Positions 42,231-50,260 of a DNA stretch of 64,000 bases are shown here, one piece after another (position 1 is the stretch's first letter; every line of letters starts with the position of its first letter). A program made the position numbers and the translations under genes. Source of the DNA: Gilvimarinus agarilyticus (GTDB lineage: Bacteria > Pseudomonadota > Gammaproteobacteria > Pseudomonadales > Cellvibrionaceae); contig NZ_JXCJ01000001.1 in assembly GCF_000832015.1 (NCBI RefSeq), positions 1,606,649 to 1,670,648 on the forward strand, in the 5' to 3' direction. The notes below the pieces were generated by a model. That model was not told where the DNA came from and did not search any database. It saw nothing but the letters and a program-made list of their open reading frames with translations.

Positions 42231-42467
42231 ATGGACAGCGTAAAACGCGCCATAGCCTTGATTAAGGCTGGCGACTGGAGTGGGGCCCATAGCCTCGTGC
42301 AGGATGACAATGATACGCTCTCTTGCCTGATTCACGCGTACTTGCACCGCGAGGAGGGCGACTTGGGTAATGCCGGTTATTGGTATCGCCGCGCCGGTGA
42401 GGCCTTCCCCGATAACACGTTAGCACAAGAGTTGGCGCGCTTAACCAAGCGGGTTGAGCAATTGTAA
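42231..42467 (+). CDS. Small helical-repeat protein, unknown function
   Basis: A 78-aa protein read from ATG 42231, which has GAGG five bases upstream; a longer reading from GTG 42210 lacks this support. MDSVKRAIALIKAGDWSGAH and the later GYWYRRAGEAFPDN look like a pair of TPR/Sel1-like helices. It lies 47 bp before greB on the same strand and may be co-transcribed with it. I do not recognise a named family; similar small proteins near gre genes are seen in marine Gammaproteobacteria as far as I recall, but I cannot confirm this. Confidence 0.65.
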   Translation: MDSVKRAIALIKAGDWSGAHSLVQDDNDTLSCLIHAYLHREEGDLGNAGYWYRRAGEAFPDNTLAQELARLTKRVEQL

Positions 42468-42514
42468 GTTCACCCAGACGCTTAGATGCAATACCCCTCT
42501 GACAGTAAGGATTT

Positions 42515-43003
42515 ATGGATAGTAACGTTATTACCCCCGAAGGCTTTGCCGAGCTTAAGCAAGAGCTTGATCATTTGTGGCGCAAAGAGCGGCCCGAGAT
42601 TACTAAGCTGGTGCAGTGGGCGGCGAGTCTCGGTGATCGCTCCGACAATGCCGATTATCAGTACAACAAAAAAAGGCTGCGCGAAATCGACCGCCGGGTG
42701 CGTTTTTTGCGAAAACGGTTGGAGGCCTTGCGCGTCGTCGAGTACAACCCTGTGCAAGAGGGTAAAGCCTATTTTGGCGCGTGGGTAACTCTGGTCGATC
42801 AAGACGACACTACCTTGAGCTTTAGAATCGTCGGGCCGGACGAGATTTACAACAAAAAGCACTATGTTTCGGTCAATGCGCCGGTGGTGAGGGCGTGCTT
42901 GGGTAAAAGCGTGGGCGATGAAATTGTTGTGCGTACCAGCGAGGCGTATAAAGAGTGGGAGCTGGAAAGCATTGAATACAATCGCCCGAACGCGGCGGAA
43001 TGA
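42515..43003 (+). CDS. greB: Transcription elongation factor GreB
   Basis: A 162-aa Gre factor that rescues backtracked RNA polymerase by stimulating transcript cleavage. The N-terminal coiled coil starts at ITPEGFAELKQELDHL and its tip carries GDRSDNADYQYNKKR with the two acidic residues that reach the polymerase active site; the C-terminal domain includes FRIVGPDE and SVNAPVVRACLGKSVGDE. Charge and NKKR pattern favour GreB over GreA. Start ATG 42515 with AAGGA upstream. It converges with the ferredoxin reductase gene. Confidence 0.94.
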   Translation: MDSNVITPEGFAELKQELDHLWRKERPEITKLVQWAASLGDRSDNADYQYNKKRLREIDRRVRFLRKRLEALRVVEYNPVQEGKAYFGAWVTLVDQDDTTLSFRIVGPDEIYNKKHYVSVNAPVVRACLGKSVGDEIVVRTSEAYKEWELESIEYNRPNAAE

Positions 43004-43048
43004 CGCCTAACCCGTGCCTGTTAAAAATACGAGTCAGGCGCGGTGCGG

Positions 43049-44299
43049 TTACCCTAACAAACTCTTTAAGTCGGTCGCTGAGTTTGCAATATCGGTCTTG
43101 CTTGCTTGTTTCTTATTCGCGATTAATTTGGTGCCCACGACGTAGGCTTTGGCGTTGTTAACGGCATCGACCGCCAGCAGCTGCTCGCCTTTAAAGTACC
43201 AGGTAGAGAACTTGTGCTGCCCGGCTTCGCTCTCATCGCGCTTGATAATGTCATCGTAGCCATCCGATAAACCCACCATTTGCAGCTTGACGTCATACTG
43301 ATCGGACCAAAACCAGGGCAGGGCATCGTACTCGGTGTGCTTACCGGTGAGTGCCCTGGCGGTGGTTTTGGCTTGATCGACGGCGTTTTGCACCGACTCT
43401 AAGCGCAGCATGCGGTTGTAGTGTTTGTTGTGGTGATAGGTGCAATCGCCAATGGCATAAATGTTGGCATCACTGGTTTTGCACTGCTCATCAATACTAA
43501 TGCCGTTGTCGATCTCAAGCCCCGCCTCTTGGGCCAGCTCTTGGTTAACGCGAATGCCGACGCCTATTACGATGACATCGGCAGGGTAAAGGGTGCCATC
43601 CGAGCACACCACTTCTTGCCCGTTGGCGTTTTGCCTCAGCTCCACCACGTTTTTGCCGGTGTGAATCGCCACGCCGTTTTGTGTGTGTAGCGTTTGAAAA
43701 AACTCCGACATAAGCGGCGCCGTAACCCGTGCAAGAATACGCTCTTCACGCTCGAGCACGGTCACGTCCCCACCGAGCTTTTTAAGGGAGGCGGCGGTTT
43801 CGAGGCCAATGTAGCCGCCGCCGATAATCACCACGCGTTTGCTCTCGCTTTGGGCAAAGGCGCTGCGAATGTGGTTGGCATCTTCAGCCGTGCGCATGGG
43901 GTACAGGTGTTGCGCGCTGTCTACGCCTTTAATGGGAGGAATAATGGGCCGGGCGCCCACCGCCAACACCAGTTTGTCGTAGTGTTTGCTGCTGCCATCT
44001 TCGAGGTTGACCAGCTGGTGAACATGGTCGATAGCCGTGACCGTATGACCTAGATGAAGTTGGATATTGTGGTCTTCATAGGCCTTGGGGGCTTTTAGCA
44101 GGATTTTTTCCAGCCCGTCGTCACTGATTAAGTGTGCCTTAGACAGAGGCGGGCGGTGGTAGGGTGGGTTGGGGTCTTGGTCAATCAGGTGAATCTCACC
44201 ATCCCACCCCTCTTTGCGCAGGGCAAAGGCTAAGTTAACGCCGCCGTGACTGGCGCCGATAATAATGCAAACATCGTTGCCGGTTGATTGCTCTGTCAT
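43049..44299 (-). CDS. NAD(P)H-ferredoxin reductase of a P450 electron-transfer chain
   Basis: A 416-aa FAD-dependent reductase of the putidaredoxin/rubredoxin reductase type. IIGASHGGVNLAFAL near the N-terminus binds FAD, PPYHRPPLSK near residue 45 is family-typical, VVIIGGGYIGLETAASL near residue 150 binds NAD(P)H, and YAIGDCTYH near residue 280 is the second FAD contact. It is the third gene of a three-gene operon (P450, ferredoxin, reductase), 16 bp after the ferredoxin. It should pass electrons from NAD(P)H to the ferredoxin. Start ATG 44299. Confidence 0.92.
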   Translation of the reverse strand: MTEQSTGNDVCIIIGASHGGVNLAFALRKEGWDGEIHLIDQDPNPPYHRPPLSKAHLISDDGLEKILLKAPKAYEDHNIQLHLGHTVTAIDHVHQLVNLEDGSSKHYDKLVLAVGARPIIPPIKGVDSAQHLYPMRTAEDANHIRSAFAQSESKRVVIIGGGYIGLETAASLKKLGGDVTVLEREERILARVTAPLMSEFFQTLHTQNGVAIHTGKNVVELRQNANGQEVVCSDGTLYPADVIVIGVGIRVNQELAQEAGLEIDNGISIDEQCKTSDANIYAIGDCTYHHNKHYNRMLRLESVQNAVDQAKTTARALTGKHTEYDALPWFWSDQYDVKLQMVGLSDGYDDIIKRDESEAGQHKFSTWYFKGEQLLAVDAVNNAKAYVVGTKLIANKKQASKTDIANSATDLKSLLG

Positions 44300-44315
44300 G
44301 GTGGCGTCCTGTTAT

Positions 44316-44624
44316 TTAGTGGGCGACGTGTAGAACGATGCCGTCCAGCTCATCGGATACCTCGAGTTGGCAGCACAGGCGGCTGCGCTCGTTGGCCTCA
44401 TCGTCCAGCTCAAGCATGTCTTTTTCGATCTCGCCGGCTTCGCCGACGCGCGCTACAGAGTCGGGTGCAACGTGCACGTGGCAGGTGGCGCAAGAGCAAA
44501 CACCGCCGCAATCTCCGTCGATGCCTTTCACGCCGTTTTGTACGGCCAGCTCCATAACCGAGCCCGAGTCGGCCTCGCAGACAATGGTGTGCTCGTCTTT
44601 GGTGATAAATGTAATTTTAGCCAT
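44316..44624 (-). CDS. 2Fe-2S ferredoxin (putidaredoxin/adrenodoxin type)
   Basis: A 102-aa ferredoxin. Cluster ligands are in DGDCGGVCSCATC (C-x5-C-x2-C spacing from the first ligand, near residues 39-47) and the later SRLCCQLEV (near residue 84). I place the start at ATG 44624 (MAKITFITKDEH), which has GAGG about 9 bases upstream; five extra residues in a longer frame are unlikely. It lies between the P450 gene (45 bp) and the reductase gene (16 bp) and should carry electrons between those two products. Confidence 0.92.
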   Translation of the reverse strand: MAKITFITKDEHTIVCEADSGSVMELAVQNGVKGIDGDCGGVCSCATCHVHVAPDSVARVGEAGEIEKDMLELDDEANERSRLCCQLEVSDELDGIVLHVAH

Positions 44625-44669
44625 TTGGGTGTACCTCAAGTGTCACGGTTGGTTATGCTTTTTTGATAT

Positions 44670-45827
44670 TTATACGGAATGAAACGCCAGGTTCAGTTTG
44701 TGATAACCCACTTTACGTGCAAACTCACCCCACTGTTCGATGTTTTCATCAGCGCTTAAAAAGTCGATGTGATCTACCTGCTGACACAGTTCATCGATTA
44801 ACACCTGCATAATGGTGCGCGCATGGGTGGCCCCCAGACAATTGTGCGTGGCAAAACCGAACGCCACGTGTGGGTTGAGCTTGCGATCCAGCACCACCTC
44901 GTTGGGGTTTTCAAACACGGTTTCATCGCGGTTGGCTGATGCCCAGCAAAGTGAAATACGGCTGTCGGCCTTAACGGCATGCTCGCACACCTGGGCGTCT
45001 TCTGTCGCCACCCGGCCCATGTGGGTCAGGGGCGAGAAATAGCGAATTAACTCTTCGATGGCGCGGGTGCGAATTTCCGGCTCGTCACGCAGGCGCTGTA
45101 AGGACTCGGGGTGATCGGCCAGGTACGCCAGCGTATTGGTGACCATGTTTATAACGGTATCGCGGCCGCCGGCAAAGGTGAGGATAATAATGCCTTTGAT
45201 TTGTTCGCGGGTGAGCCTGGCGCCGTCTACCTCGGCCGCCAGCAAGGTCGAGAACAAATCGTCGCTGGGGCTGGCTTCAGCTTCGTCAATTTTCTGGTCG
45301 ATATAATCGTACAGTTGCTGCGCTTTACCGGCATCCAGTGGGTCGTCTTCGCTGCGAAAAACGTGGGTGCCCCAGCTGATAAAGGTTTCGGCTTCCGACT
45401 CGGGAGTATTCATTAAGACGGTCAAGGCGTGGGACTGCAACAACAGCGAGAAGCCGTAAATGGCTTCGATACTGTCGCGCTGGTTTACCTCGTTAATTAG
45501 TGCGCTGATTTGCTCGCGCAGTTTGTCGCGGTACTCGTCTTGCAACGGGCGCTTAAACCAGGGGTCCAATAGCTCGCGAAAGGCGCCGTGCTTGGGTGGA
45601 TCTACCTCAAACGGTATTTGCCGGGTATCACGTATGTTCACCTCGGAAGGCACGACAATACGCCCTGGCGTGGCTTCGGATGAGTAGGTCTTCCAGTTAT
45701 GGGCGCATTTACGCACGTCTTTTAAACGTAATACCATTTGTACCGGATCGTCTTGGTCGTCGATTTCACTAACGCCCTGCTCGGTGCGGGCTTGCTTAAA
45801 GGGATCTGGGTGATCTGATGGCTTCAC
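44670..45827 (-). CDS. Cytochrome P450, predicted 6-O-methyl-D-galactose demethylase
   Basis: A 385-aa soluble bacterial P450. The I-helix motif is AGGRDT, the K-helix ExxR is EELIR (about residue 258), and the heme loop is FGFATHNCLG with Cys330 as thiolate ligand; the third residue after FGF is Ala rather than the usual Gly. Three-component systems of P450, 2Fe-2S ferredoxin and reductase located in agar/porphyran loci of marine bacteria (CYP236A-type) demethylate 6-O-methyl-D-galactose, giving galactose and formaldehyde. The gene order here and the adjacent agarases support the same role, but the substrate is inferred from context. Start ATG 45827. Confidence 0.87.
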   Translation of the reverse strand: MKPSDHPDPFKQARTEQGVSEIDDQDDPVQMVLRLKDVRKCAHNWKTYSSEATPGRIVVPSEVNIRDTRQIPFEVDPPKHGAFRELLDPWFKRPLQDEYRDKLREQISALINEVNQRDSIEAIYGFSLLLQSHALTVLMNTPESEAETFISWGTHVFRSEDDPLDAGKAQQLYDYIDQKIDEAEASPSDDLFSTLLAAEVDGARLTREQIKGIIILTFAGGRDTVINMVTNTLAYLADHPESLQRLRDEPEIRTRAIEELIRYFSPLTHMGRVATEDAQVCEHAVKADSRISLCWASANRDETVFENPNEVVLDRKLNPHVAFGFATHNCLGATHARTIMQVLIDELCQQVDHIDFLSADENIEQWGEFARKVGYHKLNLAFHSV

Positions 45828-45946
45828 GGTTTAGGCTCCCACACGATTATTGCTCTAGCGGTTAATATCATATTGGTGACATGGTATTGCAGTAATTCTG
45901 TGACAAATAGGCGTTCAACGGCAAAAAATATCAAATATGTGCTCTT

Positions 45947-46183
45947 TTAGCCGTGTAGACGATAGTGCTCCAGCATTTGTACCAGCTCGGGTGTAATGCC
46001 TAGGTAAACGGCGACGTGTAGGTATCGCTCTGGCGCCACGCTCGGGTCGTTGTCTGCCATGCGCAAAAGCTCTTGGAGGGATAGTCCCAATTGGGCGCTG
46101 AGGTGTTCGGGCGTCGTGTGTGGTTGTCCCGCCAGGCGGTGTTGCAGCTCGCGGGCGACGCTGAGAATTAAGTCGGGATCCAT
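45947..46183 (-). CDS. Possible small helix-turn-helix-like protein
   Basis: A 78-aa reading from ATG 46183 (MDPDLILSVARELQHRLAG) to 45947, between the GH86 terminator and the P450 gene on the same strand. It is predicted to be all-helical, and SAQLGLSLQELLRMA resembles an HTH pair. A GGTGA-like ribosome-binding site is weak. It could encode a small local regulator of the P450 operon, which begins 119 bp further on, or be non-coding. I do not recognise it. Confidence 0.4.
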   Translation of the reverse strand: MDPDLILSVARELQHRLAGQPHTTPEHLSAQLGLSLQELLRMADNDPSVAPERYLHVAVYLGITPELVQMLEHYRLHG

Positions 46184-46205
46184 GCCGGTCACCGTTTTAT
46201 TGTTA

Positions 46206-46230
46206 TAAAAAAGGCAGCCCGAAGGCTGCC
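46206..46230 (-). terminator. Rho-independent terminator of the GH86 lipoprotein gene
   Basis: On the minus strand GGCAGCC, loop TTCG, GGCTGCC and a run of Ts form a textbook terminator starting 9 bases after the GH86 stop (stem 46213-46219 with 46224-46230). Confidence 0.9.
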
Positions 46231-46238
46231 GCAGATTT

Positions 46239-48374
46239 TTATAGCGTGCCGAGTGCTTGCTCTGATTCGTATAGCTCAAGCACGGCCGAACTTACGTGGC
46301 CTCCGTCGTCGCTAAAATTAAGGGTTAAGGTGTTGTCGGCCTGTAAAAGACCCAGTGGGAGCGCGATCTCGAGGGTGCCAAAGAAGCTCTCGCGACCTTT
46401 GCCATCGAGGTACTGGTCGTCGCCGCGGATATCTTCGGGTGCCTGCAGACTCTGACCATTAAAGAGAATGCTGGGTGCTAGCGATAAACCGTGGTCGCGC
46501 CCTACGCTTACCCGCAGTGTCACTTTACCGTTGGCCGGTGGCGTCAAGCCGTTGAACTGAAAGTTGATGTCCTCGCCGCCGCTAATGGCCTGCTTATAGC
46601 GATCAGCGTAGGCAAAGCGCTTGTCGACGGTGTAGTCGGCGGCGCTATCGTTGACCGTAAAGCTAATAACCATGCTGGCCTCTGGTGCAATGACCATGGT
46701 GTCGGTAAAACTTTCCAGGTTGCTGAGTTCAACCTGCGGCGCACGCTGCTCTTGAGTCGTCGCCTCGTCGCCTAAATACAGGTGCTTAACCGTGATGCTC
46801 TCGGCCTGAGTGTTGTCGGGTAAGTTGACGCTAAAGGCCTGTTCAGTGAAGTCGAGATTGGTAAGCGCCAGGTAGTGAGTGTTGCCATCTGCGTAAGCAT
46901 CTACCAATAGGTCCCGGTCAGAGCTGGCCGTGTAAAGGCGCTCGCCTTTAACATCTTTCCAAAGCTCAAAAAAGTCGATTAGCTCTGCGTACACCCATTG
47001 TTCACCGGTTTCGCCTTCCCCCTCTTTTTGCTGACGCATCAGGCGTGAGGGGTAGGGGATATCGGCCGACTTGCGGCCCCATTCGGCTTTAACGGTGAAA
47101 AAAGGTATCGCCATTTCGATTTGATCGGCGCGCTGCATAAATTGCATCATCATAGCGTTGGCCGACTTTACGATTAACCAGTCGCGGTAGGGAACCCAAG
47201 GGCCGTTGTCCAGAGCGTGGGTCTGAGCGCTGTATTCCGAGATCATCAGTGGCTTTACCTCGCCCTCGGTCATCACGCTGTACTGGTTAAGCATGTCGAA
47301 GGTCGCCTCGAGGTTCGAGCCCTTGCGGTAGCGCTTGACCAACGCGCCATTGTCGCCACCGGGGAAGATCGGGAAGTCGTAAAAGTGAAGCGATATAAAG
47401 TCCATGTTCTCGCCGGCGATATCCATAAATAACTTGTCGCGTTCTTCCCAGCGTTGAAAGTCGTCTTTCTCAAAGTCCGGGAAGGCGGCGGTATAACCGC
47501 CCAGTAGCACATCGGGATTGAGCTTGCGCACGGCGTCGGCTACAGCGTTGTGGAACGCAAATATCTTGGCGGGATCTTCGGGGGTCTCGGCGGCGGTCAC
47601 CAGATCGTACAGTGGCTCGTTCATCACCTCGACGTATTTAGGCTTAGGTTGGCCCGGCGCGCTTTCACTTTGGCGGAAATAATTAGCCAAAAACAGACCC
47701 ATATAGTCCCCGGTGGCGGTGCCAAAGGGTGCCTCAGCGGTATCGGTTTGAGAGAATGCCCAGCCCTGGCCGGTTAAGGTGCCGTCGGGCCAGTAGGGGT
47801 GCTGCTGTGCCGCCACGACCATTTGACTGTTACGGTGCTCCTGGGCGCGCATCTGAAGGCCTTGCTCGTCGGTGCGGAAGTCGTACCAACCGTTTGCCTC
47901 GCTGCCGATTTGCGCCGCATCGGCCGCGCTCGCGTAACCCGGCCGCGCCGGATCTTCGGCAATTTGCGACAGCTGCCAGGCCATACCGCCGGTATCGCGG
48001 CCAAAGTACACATCGTAGGTTTCAACAAACTCGGGCATTAATGCGCTGCCGCCTACGCTTTCGGCGTTGGTGCCCAACCACCAGTCGTTTTCAGTGTGTG
48101 AGGCGTGCAGGGTAATAAATTTTTCCCGCTCAAAGGTGGTCGAATCGCCAATATGCAGACGGCTGTTCGGGTCGACAAACACCTGGGTATGGCTAACACT
48201 TGAAGAGCTAGAGCTAGAGCTAGAGCTAGAGCTAGAGCTAGAGCTAGAGCTAGAGCTAGAGGCTCCGCCATTATCTGTGTCGTCAGAGTCCGATGAGCCG
48301 CAGGCGGCCAAGGTCAGGCTGCAGGCGATTAACGCGGACAAGTGTAGCCTCTTATTGTAAGGACGGATAAGCAT
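46239..48374 (-). CDS. GH86 beta-agarase/porphyranase, lipoprotein
   Basis: A 711-aa glycoside hydrolase family 86 enzyme that cleaves internal beta-1,4 bonds of agarose or porphyran. The signal peptide ends in the lipobox LAAC (Cys about 25), followed by a serine linker, so it should be anchored in the outer membrane. EVMNEPLYD holds predicted acid/base Glu253 and MISEYSAQT nucleophile Glu380; two beta-rich domains follow the barrel, as in GH86. There is no CBM. The Ser linker is encoded by a perfect hexanucleotide repeat (48205-48258). ATG 48374 has AGAGG five bases upstream. It is divergent from the sugar porter gene across a shared palindromic operator. Agarose or porphyran specificity cannot be decided here. 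Confidence 0.9.
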   Translation of the reverse strand: MLIRPYNKRLHLSALIACSLTLAACGSSDSDDTDNGGASSSSSSSSSSSSSSSSSSSSSVSHTQVFVDPNSRLHIGDSTTFEREKFITLHASHTENDWWLGTNAESVGGSALMPEFVETYDVYFGRDTGGMAWQLSQIAEDPARPGYASAADAAQIGSEANGWYDFRTDEQGLQMRAQEHRNSQMVVAAQQHPYWPDGTLTGQGWAFSQTDTAEAPFGTATGDYMGLFLANYFRQSESAPGQPKPKYVEVMNEPLYDLVTAAETPEDPAKIFAFHNAVADAVRKLNPDVLLGGYTAAFPDFEKDDFQRWEERDKLFMDIAGENMDFISLHFYDFPIFPGGDNGALVKRYRKGSNLEATFDMLNQYSVMTEGEVKPLMISEYSAQTHALDNGPWVPYRDWLIVKSANAMMMQFMQRADQIEMAIPFFTVKAEWGRKSADIPYPSRLMRQQKEGEGETGEQWVYAELIDFFELWKDVKGERLYTASSDRDLLVDAYADGNTHYLALTNLDFTEQAFSVNLPDNTQAESITVKHLYLGDEATTQEQRAPQVELSNLESFTDTMVIAPEASMVISFTVNDSAADYTVDKRFAYADRYKQAISGGEDINFQFNGLTPPANGKVTLRVSVGRDHGLSLAPSILFNGQSLQAPEDIRGDDQYLDGKGRESFFGTLEIALPLGLLQADNTLTLNFSDDGGHVSSAVLELYESEQALGTL
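48205..48258. repeat. Nine perfect GAGCTA hexamers inside the GH86 gene
   Basis: Nine uninterrupted copies of GAGCTA (plus strand) encode Ser-Ser pairs (TCT AGC) of the linker behind the lipoprotein anchor. Gain or loss of a unit changes linker length by two serines without a frameshift. Confidence 0.95.
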
Positions 48375-48524
48375 AAATACCTCTTTTTAGATGATCGGCG
48401 TTTGGCGCCAGTGTAGGCTGCGGGCTCACCCGGCAGCTGGTCGGTGAGTGGCTATTCATCAGTTTTATTTTTGATATCAAGCAATGAAAACGATTACTTT
48501 GCTAAGATAGTCAGTGTATAGTAT

Positions 48525-48536
48525 ATTGTATACAAT
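48525..48536. promoter_or_regulatory. Palindromic operator ATTGTATACAAT between GH86 and the sugar porter
   Basis: A perfect 12-bp palindrome in the 248-bp divergent promoter region 48375-48622. The pattern ATTGT-NN-ACAAT recurs at 50197 and, with one mismatch, at 59675, so it is probably the operator of the agar-locus regulator. The shape resembles sites of GntR/FadR-type regulators such as ExuR/UxuR. Confidence 0.65.
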
Positions 48537-48622
48537 CGCCAATGCGCGAATGTCAATGACAAGTGTGTGGGCGGTGCCTAGCGTTCACGCGTTACCCATA
48601 ATAATTAGGCTTTGGTGATTTT

Positions 48623-50188
48623 ATGACCTCCTATCAGCTTGCCGCTGTTCGATTTGCCGCTATCGTGGCTTTTGGTGGATTTATTTTTGGCTTGGATGCT
48701 GCGCTTATTTCCGGTGTGGTGCGGGATATCACCGAAGTGTTTGATTTATCGCCGTTTCAGGTGGGGTTGGTGGTGGGCTCGCCCGGTTACGGAGTGTTAA
48801 TCGCACTGTTTATGGCGGGTTACTTGGCCGACAAGCTGGGCCGTAAAAAAACGCTACAGATTATCGCCTCTTTATATGTTGTCTCGGCGGTGGCTTCGGC
48901 TATTGCCCCTACCTACGAAGCGCTAGTGGCGGCACGATTTTTAGGCGGCCTGGCGTTTACCTCATTATCGTTAGCCTCTATGTATATCGGTGAGATCGCT
49001 CCGCCTAAGGCCCGTGGCAAATTGGTGGCAATGAATCAGATGGCCATTGTGGTGGGGCTCTCGGCGGCTTACCTGTCGGTGTTTGCCGTGCACTGGGTGT
49101 CAGAGTTGAGTGCACCCTGGGTGAGTACATTGCTGATCGATGTTCACACCTGGCGTTGGATGCTGGGGGTTGAGATTCTGCCGGCATTGGCTTGGGTGTT
49201 GTTGTTGTTCTCAATCCCTGAAAGCCCGCGCTGGCTGGTGTTGCGCGGCCGTATTGATGAGGCTGAAGCGGTTATGGCCAAGCTGGTGCCGCCGGCAGAG
49301 CTTGCGATTGAGATGCAGGGTATTCGCGAAAGCTCGACTCACGGTCACAAGGACCACAGTGTGTGGCATCAATTGCAGGATTTGTTTTCACCTCGGGTTC
49401 GAAAAGCGTTGATTGTGGCGGTTGTGATTGCGTTCTTTCAGCAAACCGTGGGCATTAATGCGGTGATGTTTTATGCACCGATTATTTTCGAGCAGGTAGG
49501 CCTTGGTACCAGCGCGGCTTTGTTTAACGGTGTTTATATTGGCTTGATTAGCGTGTTGGCAACCGGTTTGGCACTGGCGCTAATCGATAGATTGGGGCGC
49601 CGGGTACTTATTATTGTGGGCTTAGTGGTGGCGGGTGTGAGCTTGCTCGCCTGTGCCTGGGCGTTTAGCGATGCCACCTACACCTTGAGTGCTGAGTCTT
49701 TGGTGAGTTTAACCGAGCACTTGGATGTTTCGGGTTTGCAGGCGTTGGTCGGGGTGACCTACGACAGTGATCTGAGTTTTAAAGCGGCGCTGATAGAGCA
49801 GTTGGGCCCTAAGGTGGCGCGTGATAACGAGGCGGTGCTATTCCAGTACGCAGCCAGTATGAATGCCTCTGTGATTTTGTTTGGTGTGCTGGCGTTTATT
49901 GCAGCGTTCCAGTTTTCTATTGGCCCGGTGATGTGGGTGTTGTTTTCTGAGTTGTTTCCCATTCATGTACGCAGCGTGGCGATCCCGGCGATGGCGCTGG
50001 TGGCCAGTATTGTGAGTGCCATGGTGCAGCAGCTGTTCCCGATACAGCTTGAAATGATGGGTTCATCCGGCGTGTTCTTTACTTATGGTGTGAGTGCTGT
50101 ACTCGCGTTAATCCTACTCGCTTGGTTAATGCCAGAGACGAAGGGCAAGAGTATTGAAGAGATTGAGCAAATGCTTGCAACTAAATAA
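48623..50188 (+). CDS. MFS sugar porter (sugar:H+ symporter), agar-locus importer
   Basis: A 521-aa major facilitator of the sugar-porter family with twelve predicted membrane segments. GYLADKLGRKK near residue 70 is the loop 2-3 signature, ESPRWLVLRGR near residue 195 and PETKGKSIEEIE near the C-terminus are sugar-porter motifs, and QQTVGINAVMFYAP near residue 275 is the sugar-binding helix 7. It is similar to GalP/XylE-type proteins. An extended loop around residues 350-410 is longer than usual. It is the first gene of the AHG catabolic run and probably imports galactose or AHG; the substrate is inferred from the neighbours. Confidence 0.88.
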   Translation: MTSYQLAAVRFAAIVAFGGFIFGLDAALISGVVRDITEVFDLSPFQVGLVVGSPGYGVLIALFMAGYLADKLGRKKTLQIIASLYVVSAVASAIAPTYEALVAARFLGGLAFTSLSLASMYIGEIAPPKARGKLVAMNQMAIVVGLSAAYLSVFAVHWVSELSAPWVSTLLIDVHTWRWMLGVEILPALAWVLLLFSIPESPRWLVLRGRIDEAEAVMAKLVPPAELAIEMQGIRESSTHGHKDHSVWHQLQDLFSPRVRKALIVAVVIAFFQQTVGINAVMFYAPIIFEQVGLGTSAALFNGVYIGLISVLATGLALALIDRLGRRVLIIVGLVVAGVSLLACAWAFSDATYTLSAESLVSLTEHLDVSGLQALVGVTYDSDLSFKAALIEQLGPKVARDNEAVLFQYAASMNASVILFGVLAFIAAFQFSIGPVMWVLFSELFPIHVRSVAIPAMALVASIVSAMVQQLFPIQLEMMGSSGVFFTYGVSAVLALILLAWLMPETKGKSIEEIEQMLATK

Positions 50189-50196
50189 CTGTGCAC

Positions 50197-50208
50197 ATTG
50201 TTGACAAT
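50197..50208. promoter_or_regulatory. Palindromic operator ATTGTTGACAAT upstream of the cycloisomerase gene
   Basis: The arms ATTGT and ACAAT are the same as in the palindrome at 48525, separated by two central bases. It begins 8 bases after the sugar porter stop and about 50 bp before the next start, indicating an internal, co-regulated promoter for the AHG catabolic genes. Confidence 0.6.
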
Positions 50209-50260
50209 CGACAATAGTTGAGGGTAGTCTGTGGGTATTGTGAAAAGTGCAGGTAATTCG

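Noticed and set aside
48205-48258. Short regularly repeated units resembling a CRISPR-like array
   Set aside because: The units are 6 bp without spacers and lie within the Ser linker of a coding gene.
48485-48498. LacI-like half-palindrome TGAAAACGATTAC near the GH86/porter promoters
   Set aside because: It is imperfect with two mismatches to the usual LacI pattern and is not repeated elsewhere in the locus.
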